Assembly: GCA_028686145.1 (NCBI GenBank)
Contig: JAQUCQ010000017.1
Location: 1 to 21,965, forward strand
From: Desulfuromonadaceae bacterium
Lineage (GTDB): Bacteria > Desulfobacterota > Desulfuromonadia > Geobacterales > Pseudopelobacteraceae
Direction: 5' to 3'
Length of the DNA stretch: 21,965 nt
The notes below the pieces were generated by a model. That model saw only the letters and a program-made list of their open reading frames with translations, did no database searches and was not told the origin of the DNA. A program made the position numbers and the translations under genes. Below, piece by piece: positions 1 to 6,859 of this stretch (position 1 is the first letter of the stretch; every line of letters begins with the position of its first letter).

Positions 1-1498
1 CCAGACACTTGTCAATTGGTCCAACGGCAGCTATTTCCGTCATGGTAGCCAGCGTAGTCGGCACAATGGCTGCTGGTGATCCAACGACCTATGCGGCCAT
101 AGCTGCCATGACAGCCTGTATGGTGGAGTTTTTTGTATCCTGGCCTGGCTCATGCGACTCAGTTCATTTGTAAATTTCATTTCTGAATCAATTCTGCTCG
201 GTTTTAAAGCCGGCGCCGCTCTCAGCATTGCATCCCTGCAGTTTCCCAAGCTATTTGGCGTGCCCGGCGGCGGCAATAATTTTTTTGAACGCCTGTCAGT
301 GACTATTCAACAGCTCAGTAGTGCACAAGGTACCGTCATAGTAGTGGGAATCGGCTCACTCGCACTGTTGATCTGCGGAGAACATCTTTTCCCCGGCAGA
401 CCCGTGGCGCTGGTAGTCGTCATTATATCTACAGCGATAGTATCAGTGTTCGGACTGGCAGAACACGGGGTACGAGTTGTTGGCTTTATTCCGCCGGGCT
501 TGCCTGCCATCAGGTTACCATCTTTTCAAACCCAACATATTGATAGCTTGGTGGAACTGGCTTTTGCCTGCTTCCTGCTTTCTTACGTCGAGAGCATCGC
601 TGCAGCGCGCGCGTTTGCCTCAAAACATCGCTACACAGTCGATCCGCGTCAGGAACTTCTGGGGTTGGGGGCCGCCAATCTGATGGCAGCTCTTGGACAT
701 GGCTACCCGGTTGCAGGCGGATTATCGCAGTCAGCAGTGAATGAAAAAGCCGGCGCACGAACTCCACTATCACTGATATTCGCATCGATGGCACTTGTAT
801 TAGTGCTCTTCTTTCTAACCGGAATGCTCCGAAATCTACCGGAAAGTGTGCTGGCTGGCATCGTTCTGGTTGCTGTCGCCGGTTTTGTAAAAATTGATGA
901 TTTTAGGCGATTACGGCAGATTAGCCGTCTTGAGTTCAATGTTGCGCTGGTTGCATTTGTGGGCGTGCTGCTGCTCGGGATTTTAAAGGGGGTAGCTATT
1001 TCAGCAATCGCCTCTATTCTCTTCCTGCTTCGAATGATGGCTAATCCGCATGTGTCCGTACTAGGCAGGATACCCGGCAGTGCCCGGTTCAGCGATGCAG
1101 GCCGTCATACCAGCAACGAACGGTTCCCCGGGCTGTTTCTGTTCCGAATTGAAGCCCCCCTGCTCTATTTCAATGTTGACACCGTCAGTTCAACCGTACT
1201 TGATGCAATCCACAAGGAGAGGGTAGCTGTAAGGATGACGGTTTGCGATCTTTCGACGTCACCGTATATCGATGCAGCCGGCGCCAGAATGCTGCAACAC
1301 CTTGAAGAGGAGCTGGAACGAGAGGGGATTCAGTTCAAAGTTGCAGAAGCACATGCAGAAGTACGTGAAATTCTTCGTGCCACCGGAATCAGTGAATCAT
1401 TAGGTGGCGTCAGCAGACATACATCGCTTGCAGATATCGTAGAGGATTTTGAACGAGACTCCCGCAACACGCTTACACACCCAATTCACGAAGGATGA
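1..1498 (+). CDS. SulP-family anion transporter with STAS domain, 5'-partial and frameshifted
   Basis: Inner-membrane transporter of the SulP (SLC26-like) family, which moves sulfate, bicarbonate or other anions. The start of the gene lies outside the window. Positions 3-125 encode SulP-type transmembrane sequence (SIGPTAAISVMVASVVG) in one frame. From about 125 the homology continues in the next frame (CILAWLMRLSSFVNFISES, then GFKAGAAL, QFPKLFGV and the signature PVAGGLSQSAVNEKAGARTP). The uninterrupted part from 152 has several hydrophobic helices and a C-terminal cytosolic STAS domain at about 1115-1450, with the typical DLSTSPYIDAAGARML pattern. A one-base deletion, or a slip on the T6 run at 129-134, accounts for the break. 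The ATG at 152 is inside a transmembrane region and is not a credible native start. The 3' end overlaps convergent bioD by 26 bp. The family is certain; the substrate is unknown, and whether the gene is functional is doubtful. Confidence 0.85.
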
Positions 1499-2189
1499 TA
1501 CTAGTTTCCTGCTGTCCATCCAACCATGCGGCCAGTTCGTCCACCATCTCCATCTCGTCAACTTCATTTCGTTGCGGCCAGATTCCCAATACTGGCGCAC
1601 CGCACAGTGAACCGATATGATGAGGTGCGCTCTTCTCCGCCATCCCCGGATTATCCGGCATACCATTGATAACCACCCCTGCCACGCTCAGTCCCATCTG
1701 CTGGGCGGCAAAGCAGGTCAATACGGTATGATTTATGGTTCCAAGTCCCGGACGCGCGACAACCAGTAGTTGCAGATCCAACTCCCGCACAAGATCAGCT
1801 ATCAACAACCCTCCGGACAACGGCACCATCAGGCCACCTGCGCCCTCGACAATGACATATTCATGATTGGCAGCAAGACGTCCGTAGACCTCCTTGATAT
1901 GCGAGAAATCAATTCGCACATCTTCAGCCTTGGCAGCTTCAGCAGGAGCCAGCGCTTCCCTGAGACAATATGGAGCAACATCTTCAGAATACTGGATTCC
2001 TGCTGCCTGACACAGCAATAAGGCATCATCGGAAAACAATGTACCATTTTCCTCACGGCAACCACTGGTAACCGGTTTCATCACGCCAACATTGATTCCA
2101 TTCATCCGCAACAACCGCGCAAAAGTCGCGGCAACAATGGTCTTCCCGACGCCGGTGTCAGTACCGGTTATAAAAATACCTTTCTTCAC
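1473..2189 (-). CDS. bioD: Dethiobiotin synthetase BioD
   Basis: Cytosolic ATP-dependent enzyme that closes the ureido ring of 7,8-diaminopelargonate with CO2 to give dethiobiotin, the penultimate step of biotin synthesis. The 238-residue protein has the P-loop GTDTGVGKT (residues 9-17), the substrate lysine in VMKPVTSG (K38) and the VEGAGGLMVPL motif (E115), all typical of BioD. An ATG at 2195 is also in frame, but the GGAGG at about 2197-2201 lies only one base from it and seven bases from the GTG at 2189. I therefore chose GTG, which makes a 4-base GTGA overlap with the bioB stop and begins MKKGIFITGTDTG like other BioD proteins. It is the second gene of a bioB-bioD operon, presumably under the BirA-type site upstream of bioB. 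Its 3' end overlaps the convergent sulP gene. The start is moderately sure; the function is nearly certain. Confidence 0.96.
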   Translation of the reverse strand: MKKGIFITGTDTGVGKTIVAATFARLLRMNGINVGVMKPVTSGCREENGTLFSDDALLLCQAAGIQYSEDVAPYCLREALAPAEAAKAEDVRIDFSHIKEVYGRLAANHEYVIVEGAGGLMVPLSGGLLIADLVRELDLQLLVVARPGLGTINHTVLTCFAAQQMGLSVAGVVINGMPDNPGMAEKSAPHHIGSLCGAPVLGIWPQRNEVDEMEMVDELAAWLDGQQETSIILRELGV

Positions 2190-3178
2190 GCACATGCCTC
2201 CACAGTCAACTCCAGGTCTGTCAGTAACTGCCGGTCGATTTCATGAGAACGACCGGAAGTCGTCAGGTAATTGCCAGTCATCATTCCGCTGGCTCCAGCC
2301 AGAAACATCCACGACTGCAACTCGCGCAGGTTTTTCTCTCTCCCGCCACAAATGGAAATCCGTTTTTCCGGGAGCAGAAAACGATATATGGCAATTATTG
2401 TCAGGCATTCAAGCGGAGTAAGATTATCAGCAGCCTCAAGACGTGTTCCGGCTACCGGATTCAAAAAATTAAGTGGAATCGAATCGACATCCAGATCACG
2501 CAGCGTCAGCGCCATTTCAATCCGCTGGGCACCTGTTTCACCGAGACCAAAGATACCACCACAGCAGACGCGCAACCCGACCGCTTTAGCAGTTCGAATC
2601 GTCTCAACATCATCCTCGTAATCATGGGTTGTACATATGTGCGGAAAGAAACTGCGGGCTGTCTCAAGATTATGGTGATACGTATCAATGCCGGCATTTT
2701 TAAGACGTAATGCAGATTCTGTATCAAGAATTCCGAGTGAGCATGAGGGGGAAACACCTGATTGAGACTTGATGCGGCTAACAGCCCGGCACACTTTATC
2801 AAGCTCATCTGTTTTATTAATACGAGTGCCACTGGTGACAATACCATAACAGCCAGCTCCATTATGCCCGGCTAGCGTGGCACTGCGGACAATCTCATCT
2901 TCATCGACCAACGGATACACCGGGACACCGGTGTCATGGTGAGCTGACTGAGCACAAAAAGCACAGTTTTCGGCACAACGGCCAGATTTAGCATTGATGA
3001 TCGAACAGAGATGAACAGTGGTCCCGACAAAGTGGTCTCTAATCCGGGAGGCTTCAGCAAACAACAGATATCTGTCTGCGCCGGTCGCCTCGTAAAGTTT
3101 TAATGCTTCAGCAGACGTGAGTAATTCCCCTGCCAGCACGATATCTGCCATGTTCCGGATGTAATCTCTTAACGACAT
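2186..3178 (-). CDS. bioB: Biotin synthase BioB (radical SAM)
   Basis: Converts dethiobiotin to biotin by radical sulfur insertion, using a [4Fe-4S] cluster with S-adenosylmethionine and a sacrificial [2Fe-2S] cluster. The 330-residue protein has the radical-SAM motif RCAENCAFCAQS with cluster cysteines C68, C72 and C75. The expected [2Fe-2S] ligands are C110 (GAGCYG), C146 (PSCSLG), C206 (VCCGGIFGLGE) and R280 (ICGGRE). Length and motif order are normal and nothing essential is missing. The ATG at 3178 is preceded by a good ribosome binding site, GGAGGT at about 3181-3186. It is the first gene of the operon and its stop overlaps the start of bioD. The gap upstream carries an inverted repeat of the BirA-operator type, so biotin-dependent repression is likely. 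Confidence 0.98.
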   Translation of the reverse strand: MSLRDYIRNMADIVLAGELLTSAEALKLYEATGADRYLLFAEASRIRDHFVGTTVHLCSIINAKSGRCAENCAFCAQSAHHDTGVPVYPLVDEDEIVRSATLAGHNGAGCYGIVTSGTRINKTDELDKVCRAVSRIKSQSGVSPSCSLGILDTESALRLKNAGIDTYHHNLETARSFFPHICTTHDYEDDVETIRTAKAVGLRVCCGGIFGLGETGAQRIEMALTLRDLDVDSIPLNFLNPVAGTRLEAADNLTPLECLTIIAIYRFLLPEKRISICGGREKNLRELQSWMFLAGASGMMTGNYLTTSGRSHEIDRQLLTDLELTVEACA

Positions 3179-3181
3179 ATA

Positions 3182-3188
3182 TACCTCC
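3182..3188 (-). promoter_or_regulatory. Ribosome binding site of bioB
   Basis: On the minus strand CCGGAGGT lies about six bases before the bioB ATG at 3178, a near-consensus Shine-Dalgarno sequence that supports this start codon. Confidence 0.7.
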
Positions 3189-3213
3189 GGTTATTTCGAT
3201 ACCACAGGCAAAC

Positions 3214-3255
3214 AGGCATTGTCAACCAGCCATATCGCATAGGTTAACAATGCCT
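3214..3255. promoter_or_regulatory. Probable BirA (biotin repressor) operator upstream of bioB
   Basis: A 14-bp inverted repeat, AGGCATTGTCAACC (3214-3227) and GGTTAACAATGCCT (3242-3255), has one mismatch between its arms and a 14-bp spacer. Its core fits the known BirA operator layout, TTGTnAACC, 14-16 bases, GGTTnACAA, as in the E. coli and Bacillus bio operators. It sits 36 bp before the bioB start, where a biotin repressor would act. On the minus strand the promoter-proximal arm contains a perfect TTGACA (3225 to 3220). The best -10 match 18 bases on (TATCGA) is weak and would leave a very short leader, so the promoter itself is uncertain. Neither strand has a T-run after the repeat, so it is not a good terminator for the ATPase gene upstream. 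Confidence 0.75.
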
Positions 3256-3264
3256 ATCTTGACC

Positions 3265-5064
3265 TTATCCTGTCATGGAAACAACTTCCTCGTATGTTGT
3301 CACCCCTTCGAGCATCTTATTTATTGCAATCTCACGAAGAGTAAGGAATCCTTCCTTTCGTGCAGCTAAAGTAACCTCTTTCAGCTCAACTGAACTTTTT
3401 ATCAGCGACTTGACAGTGTCATCCATACTCATGACCTCAAACAGACCACTGCGCCCCTTGTAGCCTGTGCCACGACATTCCTTACACCCCTCACCTTCCC
3501 ACACGGCATACGTCTTTTTTGGCATCTGCAGATAGGCGCATTCATCACGTGAAAGATTACGGACTTTTTTACAGTGAGGGCAAATTTTGCGAACAAGACG
3601 CTGGGCGACAATACCGAGCACCGTAGCAGAAATCAAGAAAGGCGGAACACCCAGATCGAGCAGGCGTATGATAGTTGATGCGGAATCGTTAGTATTCAAA
3701 GTAGAAAGCACAAGATGACCTGTCAAGGCGGCCTGAACGGCATTCTCGGCTGTTTCGCGATCGCGTATTTCACCAATCATGATGATATCGGGATCCTGCC
3801 TGAGAATGTTGCGTAGAATACTGTCAAAACTGACACCAATGCCCTGCTGCACACCAATCTGATTGAACTCCTCCATGACCATCTCAATTGGATCCTCAAC
3901 CGTAACAATATTAACTTCCGGTGAAGAGAGAGACCTGAGTGATGAATAGAGTGTCGTAGTCTTGCCGCTCCCGGTGGGACCGGTTACGAGAATTATGCCG
4001 TTCGGACGACGTATAAATGAGTTATAGAGTGTCAACTCCCGCGGATAAAATCCCATGCTGTCAAGATCCTGCAATAAAATATCAGGATCAAACACCCTGA
4101 TGACGACTTTTTCACCAAAGGCTACCGGAACGGTCGAGACACGCAGTTCAATATCTTTGGAGTTGAAATTTGTTTTAATGCGACCATCCTGAGGACGCCG
4201 TTTCTCAGCAAGATCCATCCGGGAGAGAAGCTTGATACGCGAGACAATTGGGGCATGCAGAGGTTTTGGAATGACATGAATGTTATGCATCACCCCGTCA
4301 ATGCGGAAACGAATCAGTGAAGTTTCACGTTTCGGTTCGATGTGGATATCGCTGGCATGCTGGTCAAAGGCATAATTCAGAAGAAAATCAACGGCTGATA
4401 CAACATGCTTGTCAGTCCCGTCAATATCCTGATGCCCTTTTAGTTTAAAAAACTGCTCCAGATTTCCCAGATCCGTCGTTGTCGAAGCCTCAGCTTCCGC
4501 AGCAACAACCGAAGCGCGGAATCCATAAAATTCACGCAGAATTTTCAGAATATCACTTTTTGAGCTGAGTACGCGCCGGATTTCCAAACGCCTGGCTGAT
4601 GCCAGTTCGTTAACAATCGCCTCATTGAACGGATCAGCCACAGCTACCGTTATGACATTATGTGACTCCTCTACGGCGACGATCAGGTTTTTAAGAGCAA
4701 AAGGGCGGGGAATGTGGTCGGTTACAACATGCAGATCAAGTTTGAGAGGATCAATTTTAAAATATGGCAACCCGGTGGCAGAAGCCAAAGCAACAGTAAT
4801 AACGTCCTCTGTAAGCAGATTTCCCTGCAATCCATGAATTTCAAGATTAAATGAAGCAAGAATTTCGGCAGGAGAAACAAGGTCGGCACCTGAATGGGTC
4901 CTACGGGACGCACCGGAATGTAATTGAGAAAAAAGACGAGACTCCTGCGCCTTTCCACGAGCCAAAACATCTTTAAGTTGGGACTGTGACAACAACCCAC
5001 GGCGTTCCATCAGGTGTGAGAGATTTTCAAAAGTAAGTTTCTTTGGCTCCGGCATAATCCTCAT
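3265..5064 (-). CDS. GspE/PilB-type secretion or pilus-extension ATPase
   Basis: Cytoplasmic hexameric ATPase of the type II secretion/type IV pilus superfamily, which powers pilin or pseudopilin assembly. Numbered from the ATG at 5064 (599 residues), it has an N-terminal GspE/MshE-like domain (about 1-180), the N2 domain (about 215-325), Walker A GPTGSGKT (362-369), the Asp box VEDPIE (389-394), Walker B region IIMIGEIRD, a His box, and the zinc tetracysteine CPHC/CKEC (C495, C498, C527, C530). The C-terminal domain is complete. In the His box the usual HTND reads NTND (N457), which is unusual. Start choice is uncertain: TTG at 5067, ATG at 5064 (overlapping the upstream stop as TGATG, my choice) and ATG at 5055 are all in frame. 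No PilC or PilT gene is adjacent, so I cannot say whether it serves the pili encoded to the right or another machine. PilB is the nearest label. Confidence 0.92.
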   Translation of the reverse strand: MRIMPEPKKLTFENLSHLMERRGLLSQSQLKDVLARGKAQESRLFSQLHSGASRRTHSGADLVSPAEILASFNLEIHGLQGNLLTEDVITVALASATGLPYFKIDPLKLDLHVVTDHIPRPFALKNLIVAVEESHNVITVAVADPFNEAIVNELASARRLEIRRVLSSKSDILKILREFYGFRASVVAAEAEASTTTDLGNLEQFFKLKGHQDIDGTDKHVVSAVDFLLNYAFDQHASDIHIEPKRETSLIRFRIDGVMHNIHVIPKPLHAPIVSRIKLLSRMDLAEKRRPQDGRIKTNFNSKDIELRVSTVPVAFGEKVVIRVFDPDILLQDLDSMGFYPRELTLYNSFIRRPNGIILVTGPTGSGKTTTLYSSLRSLSSPEVNIVTVEDPIEMVMEEFNQIGVQQGIGVSFDSILRNILRQDPDIIMIGEIRDRETAENAVQAALTGHLVLSTLNTNDSASTIIRLLDLGVPPFLISATVLGIVAQRLVRKICPHCKKVRNLSRDECAYLQMPKKTYAVWEGEGCKECRGTGYKGRSGLFEVMSMDDTVKSLIKSSVELKEVTLAARKEGFLTLREIAINKMLEGVTTYEEVVSMTG

Positions 5065-5471
5065 CAATTATTTAATTTATTCTTTTTGAGTGCTTCCGCC
5101 TTCTGTGCCTCGATACGTCTGGCTACTTCCTCAACCACCTGTTCAGGACTATATCCTGTCTTAGCTGAAATCTGTGCAACGGCAGCCTGTTCCGATTTGA
5201 GGGTTTCACGAATCTGTCGATCTCGACCACTTGCGGCCGAAGGAGAATCCTGATATGCGTTCATCGTTGATATAAAATTTCTGAACATCCTGAATCCCAT
5301 CCAGAGCGCAAGAAGCACAGGTACGATATCATCCAGCCAATAGTCAAAGCTGCGGAGACGAAACATTTCTCCAGCGAGCAGGCCAGCAGAGGCAATCAAC
5401 AATCCAAGTGCATTGCCCATGACTCGATATTCTATGTCATCCGGTATTTTTATCTCAACAGATTTTGCCAC
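5064..5471 (-). CDS. Uncharacterised two-helix membrane protein coupled to the secretion ATPase
   Basis: I do not recognise a family. The 135-residue product begins at a GTG at 5471 with a GGGG/AGGA-rich ribosome binding region just upstream. It has two likely transmembrane segments, at about residues 18-36 and 49-66. The loop between them holds charged and aromatic residues (FRLRSFDYWLDD). After a polar stretch (71-90) comes a predicted amphipathic helix at about 90-130, rich in Glu, Ala, Lys and Gln. There is no signal-peptide cleavage site or lipobox. Its TGA stop overlaps the ATG of the following ATPase gene as TGATG, which suggests linked expression and possibly a shared membrane complex. 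That link is inference from position only. Confidence 0.75.
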   Translation of the reverse strand: MAKSVEIKIPDDIEYRVMGNALGLLIASAGLLAGEMFRLRSFDYWLDDIVPVLLALWMGFRMFRNFISTMNAYQDSPSAASGRDRQIRETLKSEQAAVAQISAKTGYSPEQVVEEVARRIEAQKAEALKKNKLNN

Positions 5472-5542
5472 TTCCTGCCCCGCGCACAGATTCCATTTTC
5501 TTTATTTATTCATCGGCATTTTTTGGGTTATCTATAGGTTTT

Positions 5543-5570
5543 TTGTAACATTTCAGCGCTATATTAAAAT
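5543..5570 (+). promoter_or_regulatory. Candidate sigma70-type promoter of the outer-membrane protein gene
   Basis: TTGTAA (5543-5548) and TAAAAT (5565-5570) are separated by 16 bases and lie about 130 bp before the ATG at 5698. The -10 matches five of six consensus positions and the -35 four of six. This would leave a leader of roughly 120 bases. Assigned by eye only. Confidence 0.35.
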
Positions 5571-5697
5571 TACACTCTTCGCTGTTTGAATTGCATCTCA
5601 AGTGATGAAAACTACTAAAGCGAAGAAATATCCTATGAGAATCTTGACCCAAAACTGCTGCTCTGTTAGTGTCGCACAAAATCGACTGGGAGGTAAT

Positions 5698-6453
5698 ATG
5701 AAAAGACTATTATGCGGAATGGTAGCAGCAACCCTTGCTTTTACAGTTTCACCAGTACTGGCAGCAGATATCAATTTCACCCGCGGCATCGACCAAAGTT
5801 CATTCAAGAGCCTGAGCAAGGAAGCCGGTGCGGCGTTGGCGTACAGAAACATGGCTCCTGCTGCTCCGCTCGGCATTACCGGCTTTGATATCGGCCTCGA
5901 AGTCAGTGCCATAGATATCAGTTCAAACAGCAACTACTGGAATGCGGCTTTTAACAACGAAGCTCCTTCATATCTGGTAATACCAAAGATTCGGGCTCGC
6001 AAGGGACTGCCTTTTGGGATTGACGTGGGCGCAATGTACTCTTACGTACCTGATAGTAATATAAAATTCTACGGAGTGGAGCTAAGCAAATCGGTTCTGG
6101 ATGGCACCATGGCTACGCCTGCTTTAGGCGTCCGTGCTACCTATACCAATTTGGCCGGAGTAGACGACCTCTCACTGCAGACCTATGGAATTGATGCTTC
6201 TGTTAGCAAGGTTTTTTTGTTTATAACTCCGTATGCCGGAGCCGGTATGCTGTGGATTAACAGTGATGCGAAAGGAAACTTAAAAAGTAAAACATTGTCG
6301 GAATTGGGAATAGATCTCAAAAGTGAAACTATTTCAGTTCCGCGCGTTTTCGGCGGAATTAAAGTCACTCCGTTCCCATTGTTGGGAATAACCGGTGAGG
6401 TAGAATACGTGTTCAGGCCGATATACTCTCTGAAAGCAGCCATAAACTTCTAA
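5698..6453 (+). CDS. Exported outer-membrane beta-barrel protein, hypothetical
   Basis: The 251-residue product starts at the ATG at 5698, preceded five bases earlier by GGGAGG (5688-5693). An in-frame GTG at 5602 would add a leader unlike a signal sequence and is rejected. Residues 1-22 form a signal peptide (MKRLLCGM, hydrophobic core, cleavage after VLA). The mature part alternates short amphipathic strands with turns, for example FDIGLEVSAIDI, FGIDVGAMYSYV, ALGVRATYT, ITPYAGAGMLWI and GITGEVEYVFRP. It ends in a phenylalanine (AAINF), as barrel proteins recognised by the BAM machinery usually do. Specific function is unknown. It stands alone, divergent from the ATPase pair, with its own candidate promoter and a strong terminator. 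Confidence 0.85.
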   Translation: MKRLLCGMVAATLAFTVSPVLAADINFTRGIDQSSFKSLSKEAGAALAYRNMAPAAPLGITGFDIGLEVSAIDISSNSNYWNAAFNNEAPSYLVIPKIRARKGLPFGIDVGAMYSYVPDSNIKFYGVELSKSVLDGTMATPALGVRATYTNLAGVDDLSLQTYGIDASVSKVFLFITPYAGAGMLWINSDAKGNLKSKTLSELGIDLKSETISVPRVFGGIKVTPFPLLGITGEVEYVFRPIYSLKAAINF

Positions 6454-6477
6454 GCATTTATAATTTGCTTGTTTTGT

Positions 6478-6510
6478 AAAAGAGGGCGCTTTTTATTGCG
6501 CCCTCTTTTT
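6478..6510 (+). terminator. Intrinsic terminator after the outer-membrane protein gene
   Basis: A perfect GC-rich stem, GAGGGCGC (6482-6489) with GCGCCCTC (6498-6505), extended by A-T pairs, has an 8-base loop and is followed by a T-run (6506-6510). It lies 25 bp after the stop at 6453. Confidence 0.93.
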
Positions 6511-6790
6511 GTTTCTATTTATTATAAAATTTAAAAGTATCACTACTGATCTCATGTATAGAAGCATTCAATGATCAGACATGAAGCTGAAACACAACCA
6601 TGACAAACCGTTTTAAGAATGGGAAACAAAATAAGATCAGGTTATTACTTGCTCATATTCACCAATAAATACTCTTCTTCCCCAAACAATTAAATCTCAA
6701 TGCTCTGCTCTACTACAAGGTTCATGAATATCACGTTCTGATAACATCAGTATCACATGAATAATAATCACCATAATCAAAGACAACACA
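6511..6790. other. AT-rich intergenic spacer between two terminators
   Basis: This stretch separates the plus-strand terminator at 6478-6510 from the minus-strand terminator at 6791-6828. I see no credible coding frame, ribosome binding site, tRNA-like fold or strong repeat in it. Both neighbouring genes end towards it, so it probably needs no promoter. Confidence 0.6.
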
Positions 6791-6828
6791 AAAAAACCCC
6801 CAAGGATTTTAAGTGCCTTGGAGGTTTT
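6791..6828 (-). terminator. Intrinsic terminator at the end of the pilQ-lipoprotein region
   Basis: Read on the minus strand, AAAACCTCCAAGG (6828-6816) pairs with CCTTGGGGGTTTT (6805-6793), with one mismatch, around a 10-base loop. Further T residues follow. It lies about 30 bp beyond the stop of the Ig-like lipoprotein gene at 6860. Confidence 0.88.
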
Positions 6829-6859
6829 CTATAGCGTGCATATTAAATTCAAAAATGAG

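Noticed and set aside
3214..3255. The strong inverted repeat as a terminator for the ATPase gene.
   Set aside because: No T-run follows the repeat on either strand, and its sequence fits the BirA operator layout instead.
5602..5697. An upstream GTG start that would lengthen the outer-membrane protein by 32 residues.
   Set aside because: The added segment is not signal-like, while the ATG at 5698 has GGGAGG at proper spacing and begins a clean signal peptide.
6511..6790. Possible small RNA or small gene in the AT-rich spacer.
   Set aside because: No promoter, ribosome binding site, credible frame or independent stem-loop was found between the two terminators.
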